A DNA stretch of 64,000 nucleotides from Vibrio sp. Y2-5 (GCF_014596725.1 NZ_JACVEG010000010.1:1-64000), one strand, 5' to 3'. Positions 17,939-27,314 are shown, counted from the stretch's first letter. Numbers and translations: made by a program. Notes: generated from the sequence alone by a model not told the origin.

Positions 17939-18688
17939 TTAAAGCGATTTTACAATTTCCGCAACTTTGCGAATGGCTTCTGGATTTGTCACTGGCACGA
18001 TGAAGTCATCGAGGTTTTGATTGCCCATTTTTGCGCTGTTTACCACCAACTTCATGTTACTTGTTCGCGTTGACTTTCCGGATAAGTGCACTTCTTTGAC
18101 CAAGGTTTGAGTGACAATGGCTTCCACGTTGTCACTTGATACACCTGCTCCCGCCATGATGGATATTCTTCCATCTGCAAGCTGTACCATGTCGGCAATG
18201 ATCCCTTTGCCCGCTAATGCATTGCTGGCAAGACCTGAAGTTAGTACTCGCTCACAGCCGAGTACGATAATATCTTCTAATGCTTGGCGATAGTCTTGGC
18301 ATTGATCGATAGCGCGATGAAACGTCACTCCTAATCCATTGAGTTTGGCGTGATTGACGATTCGGGCACATTTCTGAATATCAACCTTTCCTTCAGCGGT
18401 CAGAATACCAAACACGATACCTTGTAAGCCCGCTTCAGCCGCCGCATCAATGTCATACAACATGGACTCCATATCGTCTTCATCGTAAAGGAAATCGCCT
18501 TGACGAGGACGAATCATGGCATAAACAGGAACAGACGAAATGTTTGCCGCTTGCTTCATCATACCAGAACTGGGTGTGAGTCCACCTAATGCCAAAGAAG
18601 AGCAAAGTTCGATGCGGTTGGCACCGCCTTCGATTGCTAAATGTAGAGATTCAAGATTGTCGATACAAACTTCGATGTTGTAGTTCAT
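17939..18688 (-). CDS. cutC: CutC family protein
   Basis: A 249-residue TIM-barrel protein (E. coli CutC 248 aa). The conserved GANRIELCSSLALGGLTPS lies near residues 20-38 and FHRAIDQC mid-protein. CutC is traditionally called a copper homeostasis protein; later work has questioned a direct copper role. The frame is open to 18775, but family alignment starts at MNYNIEVCIDN, placing the ATG at 18688. Confidence 0.93.
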   Translation of the reverse strand: MNYNIEVCIDNLESLHLAIEGGANRIELCSSLALGGLTPSSGMMKQAANISSVPVYAMIRPRQGDFLYDEDDMESMLYDIDAAAEAGLQGIVFGILTAEGKVDIQKCARIVNHAKLNGLGVTFHRAIDQCQDYRQALEDIIVLGCERVLTSGLASNALAGKGIIADMVQLADGRISIMAGAGVSSDNVEAIVTQTLVKEVHLSGKSTRTSNMKLVVNSAKMGNQNLDDFIVPVTNPEAIRKVAEIVKSL

Positions 18689-18775
18689 GATGGGCTCGCA
18701 GCTATTTGATGTGGGGATAAGTGTATACCAAGCAGCGATGTTTTTATCTAATGGCTTGTGCGATCTTGTGCCCAA

Positions 18776-18806
18776 TAAAAAAGCTCAAAGCGGATGCTTT
18801 GAGCTT
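18776..18806 (-). terminator. Terminator of the peroxiredoxin gene
   Basis: AAGCTCAAAGC (18781-18791) pairs perfectly with GCTTTGAGCTT (18796-18806) around GGAT. On the minus strand it is followed by TTTTATTGGG. It lies about 95 bp beyond the peroxiredoxin stop and upstream of cutC. Confidence 0.85.
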
Positions 18807-18900
18807 TTACAAGACTTTACTTCTTAACTGATTGGCGGTGCGTTATCGCTTTATATATTCTCCAACCATTAACCCGAGTTGAGCGCGGGTTTAGAAGTAA

Positions 18901-19512
18901 TTACTTTTTGCCTAAATCGTCTGAGTGCTCAGATAGGAACGATGCAACACCTTGAGGAGATGCGTCCATACCAGCTTTGCCTTCTTCCCATTGTGCTGGG
19001 CAAACTTCACCGTGTTTTTGGTGGAAGTTTAGTGCGTCAACCATGCGTAGCATTTCGTCGATGTTACGGCCTAGTGGTAGGTCGTTAATAACTTGGTGAC
19101 GTACTAGACCGTCTTCGTCGATTAGGAAAGAACCACGGAAAGCAACGCCAGCTTCTGGGTGCTCAACATCGTAAGCTTTTACGATTTCGTGCTTAACGTC
19201 AGCAACTAGAGGGTATTTAACTTGACCGATACCGCCATCAGCGATAGCAGTGTTACGCCATGCGTTGTGAGAGAATTGAGAATCGATAGAAACACCGATC
19301 ACTTCAACGCCTTTCGCTTGGAAGTCTTCAAAGCGCTTGTCGAATGCGATCAATTCAGATGGGCAAACGAAAGTGAAATCTAGAGGGTAGAAGAATACAA
19401 CTGCTTTCTTACCTTTAGTGAATTCTTTGAAGTTGAATGTATCAACGATTTCACCGTTACCAAGTACCGCAGCAGCAGTAAAATCAGGGGCTTGACGACC
19501 TACTAGTACCAT
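18901..19512 (-). CDS. 2-Cys peroxiredoxin (AhpC/Prx type)
   Basis: A 203-residue cytosolic peroxiredoxin that reduces hydrogen peroxide and organic peroxides. Peroxidatic Cys50 sits in DFTFVCPSE and resolving Cys171 in GEVCPAQW. A GGIG motif is also present. The start MVLVGRQAPDF at 19512 has AGGAG upstream; a slightly longer frame (19530) is unlikely. It is divergent from an OxyR2-type regulator, the arrangement known for the Vibrio prx2-oxyR2 pair. Peroxide induction through OxyR2 is inferred. Confidence 0.95.
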   Translation of the reverse strand: MVLVGRQAPDFTAAAVLGNGEIVDTFNFKEFTKGKKAVVFFYPLDFTFVCPSELIAFDKRFEDFQAKGVEVIGVSIDSQFSHNAWRNTAIADGGIGQVKYPLVADVKHEIVKAYDVEHPEAGVAFRGSFLIDEDGLVRHQVINDLPLGRNIDEMLRMVDALNFHQKHGEVCPAQWEEGKAGMDASPQGVASFLSEHSDDLGKK

Positions 19513-19710
19513 TTTTTTGCTCCTAAGCATTAAATTATGAAAAGCCGACTCTCATTGTTGTCGACTTAGTCCATGTATGTACGAGACAAACTATAGTACA
19601 TTTTCTTAAATAGAAAAAAGCGAATTAAATAGATTAACTTAATCGAAAAAAGCGATAATAGACAAAATCATAAATCACTGAACTGAAATACCCCAAAGTT
19701 AATCATTATT

Positions 19711-20616
19711 ATGAATAAATGGCCAAGCTTAAAGCAGCTTCATTACTTAGTGACACTGCATGAAACCCGCCACTTTAGCGAAGCGGCATTACGTTGTTTT
19801 GTGAGTCAATCCACCTTGAGCAAAGGCATTCAAAACCTTGAAGAGTTAATTGGTTGCCCGCTTTATGAAAAGAAAGATAAAAAAAGCCCACTGGTTTTTA
19901 CACTTGCCGGAGAGCAGGTTGTAAAAAGAGGGCGGGAGTTGCTCGCTAAAGGGCAGGATTTAGTTGAAGTCGGTAAACTGTGTCAGACAGATGCGATGGA
20001 AGGGCAACTGAGGCTGGGTTGTATCCCGACAATTGCTCCATTTTTGCTGGTGGATTTGGTGCAAGAGGTGAACTTACGTTATCCGAAATTGCATCTTTTA
20101 TTACGCGAAGATACCACCACGAATCTGCTTCAGAGCCTGCGCAATGGAGAGTTGGATGTGTTGATCCTTGCTCTGCCGATGGACATTGGAAATTTAGAAA
20201 GCCGTATTGTCGGCCGTGATGCTTTTCGAATGGTGATCAGCCGACATCAAGCGGATGCTATTCGCGTACCCATCAAATATGCCGACTTGCCAGATGAATC
20301 GGTATTTCTGTTAGAGAATGAGCACTGTTTAACGGAGCACGCGGTTTCTGCCTGCAAGTTAACAGAGAAAGAGAAGATTAATCCATTCACAGCCACAAGT
20401 TTACATACCTTGGTTCAGATGGTTGCTAATGGATTGGGGACGACGTTTATCCCACAGATGGCGATTGAACATGGTCTATTAGAAAATCAGAATCTAGTGG
20501 TCATCGACCCTCCCGGTCAGCAGGCCTATAGGGAGATTGGATTAATATGGCGTCCAAGTTCGTCTCGCAGTCATACTTTTAACCTCCTTGCGGATTTGCT
20601 TTCAGAAATGCTGTAG
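19711..20616 (+). CDS. oxyR2: LysR-type peroxide sensor OxyR (OxyR2 type)
   Basis: A 301-residue LysR regulator. The helix-turn-helix lies at about residues 4-62 (HFSEAALRCFVSQSTLSKGI). Redox cysteines Cys206 and Cys215 (CLTEHAVSAC) have the same nine-residue spacing as Cys199/Cys208 of E. coli OxyR. Residue 204 is Glu (NEHC), where E. coli OxyR and Vibrio OxyR1 have Gly. Glu204 is the feature linked to the peroxide hypersensitivity of V. vulnificus OxyR2. Divergent from the peroxiredoxin gene it probably controls. Confidence 0.9.
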   Translation: MNKWPSLKQLHYLVTLHETRHFSEAALRCFVSQSTLSKGIQNLEELIGCPLYEKKDKKSPLVFTLAGEQVVKRGRELLAKGQDLVEVGKLCQTDAMEGQLRLGCIPTIAPFLLVDLVQEVNLRYPKLHLLLREDTTTNLLQSLRNGELDVLILALPMDIGNLESRIVGRDAFRMVISRHQADAIRVPIKYADLPDESVFLLENEHCLTEHAVSACKLTEKEKINPFTATSLHTLVQMVANGLGTTFIPQMAIEHGLLENQNLVVIDPPGQQAYREIGLIWRPSSSRSHTFNLLADLLSEML

Positions 20617-20736
20617 CGATTAGTCGTATGTCGTCCCTGTTGAGGTTTCTGCTTTTACAGACTTCGAACGCCTTATTCGCTCTCTACTGAGTAGAAACTA
20701 CAATTGGTTCGCAAATATAGACGATCATCTTATAGT

Positions 20737-20766
20737 TAAAACGCACTGGTAATAGTGCGTTTTTTA
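20737..20766 (+). terminator. Terminator downstream of oxyR2
   Basis: ACGCACT (20741-20747) pairs with AGTGCGT (20754-20760), extended by AAAA/TTTT, and is followed by a T-run. It is about 120 bp after the oxyR2 stop; nothing else is recognisable in between. Confidence 0.85.
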
Positions 20767-21287
20767 GTTTTTTATACTTTTCGAATCGCTTTTTCTGTGA
20801 AATTTCACAAGACTAAAAATTATGAAGCTTTCATAAAATTGTAAAAATTCACAAAGTTAATTTTACAGTTTTTGTCTTGCTCGATGTTTAAAGAAAAAAT
20901 GGTTTTTCCGTCTAAGCTACCACTACCTCTGTACTCTTTGATTTTCAAAACGACTTTGCTGTTGTTTAAAGCGATTTTACACTTCGACTTTTATTGTAAT
21001 TATATTACGTAATTAATTACATTTTCGTTGCGTTCATAATGCCTAAAATATCAACCGAACAAAACTTTGAATTTTGCTGATATGTATTTTTTGGCTTTTA
21101 CTGAACCCCTTTGTAAGTTAGTGTTTGTTTAGGTTTTGTAGACCTATGTCTAGTCTTAAATACGTTGAAGTTTGATGTGGTTTGGGTGATTGTATAGACA
21201 TGGAAAACAAGGAAGTCTCAAGAAAATTAAAATTCAATTTGTAGTTTTAAAGTTACAAATGAAATTTTGAATAAAAAGGAAGAAGAT
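20767..21287 (+). promoter_or_regulatory. A/T-rich upstream region of aceB with palindromic sites
   Basis: About 520 bp without a gene, in front of aceB. It holds the perfect 14-bp palindrome TGTGAAATTTCACA (20796-20809) and a related copy TGTAAAAATTCACA (20840-20853), whose centres are 44 bp apart. Further on is GTAATTAATTAC (21009-21020), overlapping ATTACGTAAT. These look like operators, but the regulator cannot be named. The CRP-like halves have a 4-bp instead of 6-bp spacer. No promoter hexamers stand out clearly. Confidence 0.45.
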
Positions 21288-22925
21288 ATGTTCGCTCAAA
21301 CGTCAGATTCGAATATCGCTCTCGAGAGAGATGCTAGTTTTTGTTCCCGATTAAAAATCACTGGAGAGCTCAACTCAGAGCACGAAGCGATTTTTCCTAG
21401 TGAAGCGCAAGCTTTCTTATCGGAACTTTGCGTTCGATATGCAGCAAGAGTGGATGAACTACTTGCAGAGCGTGAGCGCAAACAGCAAACAATCGATAAT
21501 GGTCAGCTGCCGGACTTCCTGAGTGAAACCAAAGATATTCGTGAAGGAAGCTGGAAAATCCTCGGTATTCCGAATGATCTTCAGGATCGCCGCGTTGAAA
21601 TCACTGGACCTACTGATCGCAAAATGGTGATCAATGCACTGAATGCAAATGTAAAAGTCTTCATGGCTGACTTCGAAGATTCAATGTCACCAGCTTGGGA
21701 TAAGGTTTTGGATGGTCAAATTAACTTGCGCGACGCAGTGAATGGCACCATCAGCTATACCAATCCAGACAACGGAAAAAACTACCAACTCAAAGAAGAT
21801 CCTGCGGTATTGATTTGTCGAGTGCGAGGTCTGCATCTACGTGAAAAACATGTCACGTTTGACGGACAAATTATTCCCGGAGCGTTGTTTGATTTTGCTT
21901 TGTATTTCTTCAACAACAACAAAGCTCTGCTGAAAAAAGGCAGCGGCCCTTATTTCTACCTGCCAAAACTGCAAGCGTACCAAGAGGCGCAATGGTGGAG
22001 TGATGTTTTCCATTTCACGGAAGATTACTTCGGTTTAGAAACTGGGACTATTAAAGCAACAGTACTAATTGAAACGCTTCCAGCGGTTTTCCAGATGGAT
22101 GAAATTCTGTTTTCACTGAAAGAACACATTGTCGGCCTGAACTGCGGCCGATGGGATTACATCTTCAGTTATATCAAAACGTTGAAAAAACATGCTGACA
22201 GAGTACTGCCTGACCGCCAAGTAGTGACGATGGATAAACCATTCCTAAACGCATACTCGCGCTTGCTGATTTATACCTGTCATAAGCGTGGCGCATTTGC
22301 GATGGGAGGTATGGCGGCATTCATTCCAGCTAAAGACCCACAAGTGAACGCACAGGTTCAGGACAAGATTCGTAATGACAAGCTGTTAGAAGCGAATAAC
22401 GGTCATGATGGTACATGGGTTGCTCACCCCGGACTTGCTGATACCGCAATGGACGTCTTCAACCAGGTGCTAGGAGAGCGCAGCAATCAGCTCGACATCA
22501 GCCGTATGTCTGATGCGCCTATCACAGCTGAAGAATTGTTGGCGCCATGTGAAGGGGTAAGAAGTGAAGAGGGAATGAGACACAACATTCGCGTTGCGCT
22601 GCAATACATAGAAGCTTGGATCTCTGGCAATGGTTGTGTACCGATTTACGGACTGATGGAAGATGCCGCGACAGCAGAAATCTCGCGCACATCAATTTGG
22701 CAATGGATACAACACGGCAAGTCGTTGGATAACGGTCAGACCGTAACCAAAGAGCTGTTCCGTCAATACCTTGCCGAAGAAATTGAGGTGGTGAAATCAG
22801 AGTTGGGCGAAGATCGTTTTAACTCTGGCAGATTTAGCGAAGCCGCTGAATTGATGGAAAAACTCACCACCAGTGATGAACTAACAAATTTCTTAACCGT
22901 ACCGGGTTACGAATATTTAGCTTAA
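21288..22925 (+). CDS. aceB: Malate synthase A
   Basis: A 545-residue glyoxylate-bypass enzyme that condenses glyoxylate with acetyl-CoA to malate. Landmarks are FMADFEDSMSPAWD, LIETLPAVFQMDEIL, the signature GLNCGRWDYIFSYIKT, and PIYGLMEDAATAEISR. The ATG at 21288 follows AAGGAAGAAG; an upstream in-frame ATG at 21267 has poorer support. The isocitrate lyase gene follows after 123 bp, so the pair supports growth on acetate or fatty acids. No aceK is seen downstream. Confidence 0.97.
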   Translation: MFAQTSDSNIALERDASFCSRLKITGELNSEHEAIFPSEAQAFLSELCVRYAARVDELLAERERKQQTIDNGQLPDFLSETKDIREGSWKILGIPNDLQDRRVEITGPTDRKMVINALNANVKVFMADFEDSMSPAWDKVLDGQINLRDAVNGTISYTNPDNGKNYQLKEDPAVLICRVRGLHLREKHVTFDGQIIPGALFDFALYFFNNNKALLKKGSGPYFYLPKLQAYQEAQWWSDVFHFTEDYFGLETGTIKATVLIETLPAVFQMDEILFSLKEHIVGLNCGRWDYIFSYIKTLKKHADRVLPDRQVVTMDKPFLNAYSRLLIYTCHKRGAFAMGGMAAFIPAKDPQVNAQVQDKIRNDKLLEANNGHDGTWVAHPGLADTAMDVFNQVLGERSNQLDISRMSDAPITAEELLAPCEGVRSEEGMRHNIRVALQYIEAWISGNGCVPIYGLMEDAATAEISRTSIWQWIQHGKSLDNGQTVTKELFRQYLAEEIEVVKSELGEDRFNSGRFSEAAELMEKLTTSDELTNFLTVPGYEYLA

Positions 22926-22992
22926 GCAAAACCTTATAACCAATAACAACATTAACGTGAAACTTAACTGAAACAACAGATAGTCAGATCAA

Positions 22993-23015
22993 AATCAGCG
23001 AGTGCAGTGCTGATT
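22993..23015 (+). other. Hairpin between aceB and aceA
   Basis: AATCAGC (22993-22999) pairs with GCTGATT (23009-23015) around a 9-nt loop. There is no U-run, so it is more likely an mRNA stability or processing element than a terminator. Confidence 0.4.
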
Positions 23016-23048
23016 GCGAAAGGACGCTCATATCAAGAGGGATAGATT

Positions 23049-24353
23049 ATGACACTGACACGCCGCCAACAAATTGAAGCGTTAGAAAAAGATTGGGCAA
23101 CGAATCCTCGTTGGAACAACGTAAAACGCACTTATACCGCTGAAGAAGTTGTGAACCTGCGTGGTTCCATCATTCCAGCCAATACGATTGCACAACGTGG
23201 TGCAGAAAAACTGTGGTCACTGGTGAATGGCAGTGCCAAGAAAGGTTATGTGAACTGTTTGGGTGCGTTAACAGGCGGTCAGGCTGTACAGCAAGCAAAA
23301 GCAGGTATTGAAGCGATTTACCTATCAGGCTGGCAGGTTGCTGCTGATAACAACACGGCATCGACTATGTATCCAGACCAGTCACTTTACCCAGTAGATT
23401 CTGTACCGAGCGTGGTTAAGCGAATCAATAACTCATTCCGCCGTGCTGACCAGATTCAATGGTCAAGTGGTGTAACACCAGAAGAAGGTGTTGATTATTT
23501 CCTACCTATCGTTGCAGATGCGGAAGCCGGTTTTGGTGGCGTACTCAATGCCTATGAATTGATGAAGTCTATGATTGAAGCGGGTGCGGCAGGGGTTCAC
23601 TTTGAAGACCAACTAGCATCAGTGAAAAAATGTGGACACATGGGCGGTAAGGTTCTGGTTCCTACTCAAGAAGCAGTACAAAAACTGGTTGCAGCACGCT
23701 TAGCGGCTGACGTAGCGGGCACCACAACTCTGGTTATTGCACGTACTGATGCGAACGCGGCAGACCTGTTGACTTCTGATTGCGACCCATACGATGCTGA
23801 CTTCATTGTCGGTGAGAGAACCAGCGAAGGTTTCTATCGTGTACGAGCGGGTATTGATCAAGCGATAGCTCGTGGTCTAGCGTATGCGCCTTATGCCGAC
23901 CTTGTTTGGTGTGAAACTGCGAAACCCGATCTGGATGAAGCGCGTAAGTTTGCAGAAGCGATTCTGGCAGAATACCCAGATCAACTATTGGCTTATAACT
24001 GTTCACCTTCATTTAACTGGGAGAAAAACCTCGACCAAGAAACCATTGCTAAGTTCCAGCAAGAGCTTTCGGATATGGGTTACAAGTACCAGTTCATTAC
24101 ATTAGCGGGTATTCATAACATGTGGTTTAACATGTTTGAGTTAGCACACGCTTACGCACAAGGTGAAGGTATGCGTCACTATGTTGAAATGGTTCAGCGT
24201 CCTGAGTTTGCTGCGGCTGAAAAAGGCTACACCTTTGTTGCTCACCAGCAAGAAGTGGGAACAGGCTATTTCGATAAGATGACCAATACTATCCAAGGCG
24301 GAAATTCATCGGTTACTGCCCTTACTGGTTCCACTGAAGAAGACCAGTTTTAA
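23049..24353 (+). CDS. aceA: Isocitrate lyase
   Basis: A 434-residue enzyme, the same length as E. coli AceA, that splits isocitrate into glyoxylate and succinate. The catalytic cysteine loop KKCGHMGGK is present, as are the metal-binding segment VADAEAGFGG, LIARTDANAA-like VIARTDANAA, and LAYNCSPSFNW. A ribosome-binding site (AGAGGGAT) precedes the ATG. Second gene after aceB, closed by a strong terminator. Confidence 0.98.
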   Translation: MTLTRRQQIEALEKDWATNPRWNNVKRTYTAEEVVNLRGSIIPANTIAQRGAEKLWSLVNGSAKKGYVNCLGALTGGQAVQQAKAGIEAIYLSGWQVAADNNTASTMYPDQSLYPVDSVPSVVKRINNSFRRADQIQWSSGVTPEEGVDYFLPIVADAEAGFGGVLNAYELMKSMIEAGAAGVHFEDQLASVKKCGHMGGKVLVPTQEAVQKLVAARLAADVAGTTTLVIARTDANAADLLTSDCDPYDADFIVGERTSEGFYRVRAGIDQAIARGLAYAPYADLVWCETAKPDLDEARKFAEAILAEYPDQLLAYNCSPSFNWEKNLDQETIAKFQQELSDMGYKYQFITLAGIHNMWFNMFELAHAYAQGEGMRHYVEMVQRPEFAAAEKGYTFVAHQQEVGTGYFDKMTNTIQGGNSSVTALTGSTEEDQF

Positions 24354-24387
24354 AACCATTGATAATAATTGTTTGTGCATGAATTTT

Positions 24388-24412
24388 GAGCGGCATTAGC
24401 CGCTCTTTTTTT
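24388..24412 (+). terminator. Terminator of aceBA
   Basis: GAGCGGC (24388-24394) pairs with GCCGCTC (24399-24405) around ATTA, followed by seven T residues. Confidence 0.93.
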
Positions 24413-24684
24413 ATCTGCGAAATTGTTACAACTAGAAATATATTTCCTCTTTAATGTTAGAAGTTGAGCGTAGGAAAATTCTTTTATTGCACTGTGTCAT
24501 TTTTGGGACTTGTTTTATTCTTTTTAAATTCAAATGTTTACATTGTTTTTGTTAAATGGTGATGATTTGACTTTGTTTGTTAGTAAATAAACAATCCTAC
24601 AGTTCCCCCATATTCTATAGCCTTCGTTAATAATCAGGCTGCATGAACCCTTTATATTCACTTTGTAAGATTAAATAGAAACCT
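24413..24684. other. Non-coding A/T-rich gap before the REC-EAL gene
   Basis: About 270 bp with no open frame of note. A loose inverted repeat, TTGTTT...AAACAA, lies around 24572-24593. It presumably contains the promoter of the REC-EAL/GGDEF operon, but I cannot assign hexamers with confidence. Confidence 0.4.
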
Positions 24685-25848
24685 ATGAAAGAACTAGCGG
24701 CCTTAATTGTCGATGACAATCCAATACAATTAAGTGCAATGGAGCGCCAATTAACGAAGTTAGGCATGACCAAACTAATGACCTGCAACAGCGGGCAGGA
24801 AGCATTGCGTGCAGTGTCTGAACATCAGTTTGACATTATCTTCAGTGACATCATGATGCCCGAAATGGATGGCATCACTTTGATTCGCAATTTAGATAAT
24901 CTTGGTTATCAAGGTGCTTTGGCTATTACTAGTAGCGTTGGAAAAGCCATTGTTTCTTCATTAACTTATATGAGTAATAAATTAGGATTTTCGAACGTCT
25001 ATGAACTGAATAAGCCTGTTTCAGATTCTGTTTTGGAAGAGATGTTTCAAAAAGAAATCATCATCAAGAAAACGGCAATGAAACAAAAGCTAAAAACGGT
25101 GGATATGGAGGAACTGGTGACCGCGTTACACGAGAGCCAGTTTAAAAACTATTATCAGCCGCAGCTAGATTACACAACAGGTAAAGTGGTTGGTGTAGAG
25201 GCTCTTGCACGTTGGGTGCATCCTACTAAAGGCATGATCTTTCCCGATATTTTTATTCCAATGTTACACGATGCAGGATTGGAGTATCACTTATTCAAAA
25301 TAGTATTCGATAATGTGTTAGTGGATATCTCTGAAAACAGAGTCGAATGCCGAGTGGCGATTAACGTCACGCAGCAAGATCTTGAGATCCCCAGTTTTGC
25401 TGATTATCTGTTGAATCAATGTAACCACTATTCTGTAGACCCGAGTCTTATTACTTTGGAACTCACAGAGCAGGATATTTACAACGAATCTATTGAAATG
25501 ATTACCAACGTAACACGCATGCGTTTGTATGGTGTTGGGATCTCAATTGATGATTTTGGTACAGGCAGCTCGTCTTACCTTAAGCTCTCTCACTTACCGT
25601 TTACCGAAATCAAAATTGATAAGAACTTTGTTTTTGGCTGCTTGAGCGATGTAACAAAACTGTCGATCATACGCAGCATGTGTACACTTGCAAAAAGCTT
25701 ACACATCAATCTTGTTTCCGAAGGGGTTGAAGATGATGCCACTTGGGAATTAATGAAAAGCTTGGGTGTGAATGTCTGTCAGGGGTACCTCACGGGCAGA
25801 CCTATGCCTATTGAAACACTCAGTTTTATAGATATTCCTCAGCGCTAA
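24685..25848 (+). CDS. Response regulator with EAL phosphodiesterase domain
   Basis: A 387-residue cytosolic protein. An N-terminal receiver domain (about 1-125) has DD at 10-11, phospho-acceptor Asp55 (FSDIMMPEMDG) and Lys in ELNKP. The C-terminal EAL domain (about 145-380) keeps catalytic motifs VEALARW (EAL 172-174), LELTEQD, DDFGTGSSS, IKIDK, SEGVE and QGYLTGRP. It should therefore hydrolyse cyclic-di-GMP when activated. The partner kinase is not nearby. A GGDEF protein starts 17 bp downstream, probably in the same operon with the opposite activity. The ribosome-binding site is weak. Confidence 0.92.
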   Translation: MKELAALIVDDNPIQLSAMERQLTKLGMTKLMTCNSGQEALRAVSEHQFDIIFSDIMMPEMDGITLIRNLDNLGYQGALAITSSVGKAIVSSLTYMSNKLGFSNVYELNKPVSDSVLEEMFQKEIIIKKTAMKQKLKTVDMEELVTALHESQFKNYYQPQLDYTTGKVVGVEALARWVHPTKGMIFPDIFIPMLHDAGLEYHLFKIVFDNVLVDISENRVECRVAINVTQQDLEIPSFADYLLNQCNHYSVDPSLITLELTEQDIYNESIEMITNVTRMRLYGVGISIDDFGTGSSSYLKLSHLPFTEIKIDKNFVFGCLSDVTKLSIIRSMCTLAKSLHINLVSEGVEDDATWELMKSLGVNVCQGYLTGRPMPIETLSFIDIPQR

Positions 25849-25865
25849 ATGGCTCACAAAATACT

Positions 25866-27230
25866 ATGAAGCGCTACATCAAAATCTCAGTTGTTGCTCT
25901 GCTGGTTAGTACTTTTCTATTTTTTCTGGTCGTGGGTATCAACATGGGCATGTTGGTCGATGCGAAGTTTTCCCGTGTCGATTCCATCGTAAAGACGATA
26001 GAAATTAAAAAGCAGAAAATGATATTACTTGGTCTGTTGGCTGAAACAGAACGTCAGTTGCCAGTATTAGTTAAAGATGAAGATCTCAACGACTATGAAG
26101 TCTATAGCTATGCTGTTAAAGGACATGAAGAGCTGACGGAAAATGAACGCACCATTATTCGAGTAATGCAACTCAGCAATAAATATGTTCCTTCTCTATT
26201 TAATTCCAATGATGGGTTAATGTATTTTCGTTCCTATGAAGGGAGAAAAATTTTTACTCACGAGTGGATTCCTGATTTTCCTATATCAGAAGAGCTTTTA
26301 GGATTTGAGCGCTGCCGTGTGACTGAAACGTGCTCAATATACGCTCGGCCATTTCAATTGATAGATAGGATCATAGTGTCGCCTATTTATAAGGACTTAC
26401 TGACGAACTCTTACATTATCTCTTTATCATCACCAGTAAGAGACTTTACCACTAAAGAGATCATCGGTGACTTTGTGGTGGATTTTCAGATTCCGGTTTC
26501 GTGGGATAATGGATTAAAGTTTAGAACGGAAAAAAATAAGAGTTTTAAAAGCACCATATTTGAACATGCGAACTTCAATTTTGGGCGAATCTATACCCGA
26601 GAGCATGTTACGGATAACCGCAGCAAGATCATTTACAAAGTTTCTGCCTCTAATATTGCTATCGAATTATTATGGTTATGGGGGATTTTCTATATTTGTT
26701 CTTTCTTTGTGTATTGGAAGTGGGCTGACTCTCATTACAGCCGTAACCAGCTCAAAGAAGTACTTATCTCTGCAAATGAAGATGAGTTAACAGGTTTGTA
26801 CAATCGAAAAATATTCAAAGAAGATGAATTCCTTTCCGCCACATCAAATAAAAAAGCCAGTGTTATTGCTATTGATGGGAATAAGATAAAGAAAATAAAC
26901 GATTTGTTTGGACACGCTGCTGGTGATAAAGCGATTAGACGTATCGCGGACTCAATGAAAACTGTATTTGGTTCTGATGGGTATCTGGTTCGCAATGGTG
27001 GTGATGAGTTCATTGTAATATTGCCAGATTGCGAATTAAATGCGGCTGAAGCATTAGCAAGTGAGCTTAAAAATGAAGTGCATTCATCGATGATTGAGCC
27101 AACGAATATTCGTATTTCAGTGGCTACTGGTGTCGCGGAAAAACTAGAATATGAAAGTATAGAAACCGCCATTTTATGTGCGGATGAAAACTTATATCGA
27201 GACAAAGAAAAGTTATCGTCTTTTCGCTAG
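25866..27230 (+). CDS. Membrane diguanylate cyclase with periplasmic sensor
   Basis: A 454-residue protein. TM1 lies at about 6-28, a periplasmic sensor of about 230 residues follows (two cysteines, CRVTETC, could form a disulfide), and TM2 is near 264-285. The GGDEF domain (about 300-452) has DELTGLYNRK and an intact GGDEF at 378-382, so it should make cyclic-di-GMP. The inhibitory I-site (RxxD) is absent: residues 369 and 372 are Gly. The sensor family is not recognised with certainty (Cache/PAS-like). It lies 17 bp after the REC-EAL gene. Confidence 0.9.
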   Translation: MKRYIKISVVALLVSTFLFFLVVGINMGMLVDAKFSRVDSIVKTIEIKKQKMILLGLLAETERQLPVLVKDEDLNDYEVYSYAVKGHEELTENERTIIRVMQLSNKYVPSLFNSNDGLMYFRSYEGRKIFTHEWIPDFPISEELLGFERCRVTETCSIYARPFQLIDRIIVSPIYKDLLTNSYIISLSSPVRDFTTKEIIGDFVVDFQIPVSWDNGLKFRTEKNKSFKSTIFEHANFNFGRIYTREHVTDNRSKIIYKVSASNIAIELLWLWGIFYICSFFVYWKWADSHYSRNQLKEVLISANEDELTGLYNRKIFKEDEFLSATSNKKASVIAIDGNKIKKINDLFGHAAGDKAIRRIADSMKTVFGSDGYLVRNGGDEFIVILPDCELNAAEALASELKNEVHSSMIEPTNIRISVATGVAEKLEYESIETAILCADENLYRDKEKLSSFR

Positions 27231-27286
27231 TTTTTGAATTTTTAATACGAACCATTGATAGCTAACCATTTTATCGTCATACAATG

Positions 27287-27314
27287 AAAAGCTGCCTAAT
27301 CAGGCAGCTTTTTT
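27287..27314 (+). terminator. Terminator of the REC-EAL/GGDEF operon
   Basis: AAAAGCTGCCT (27287-27297) pairs with AGGCAGCTTTT (from 27302) across AATC, followed by a T-run to 27314. Confidence 0.92.

Noticed and set aside
20796..20809. CRP site upstream of aceB
   Set aside because: The halves TGTGA and TCACA are separated by 4 bp instead of 6 bp, which does not fit CRP binding. Kept as an unassigned palindrome.
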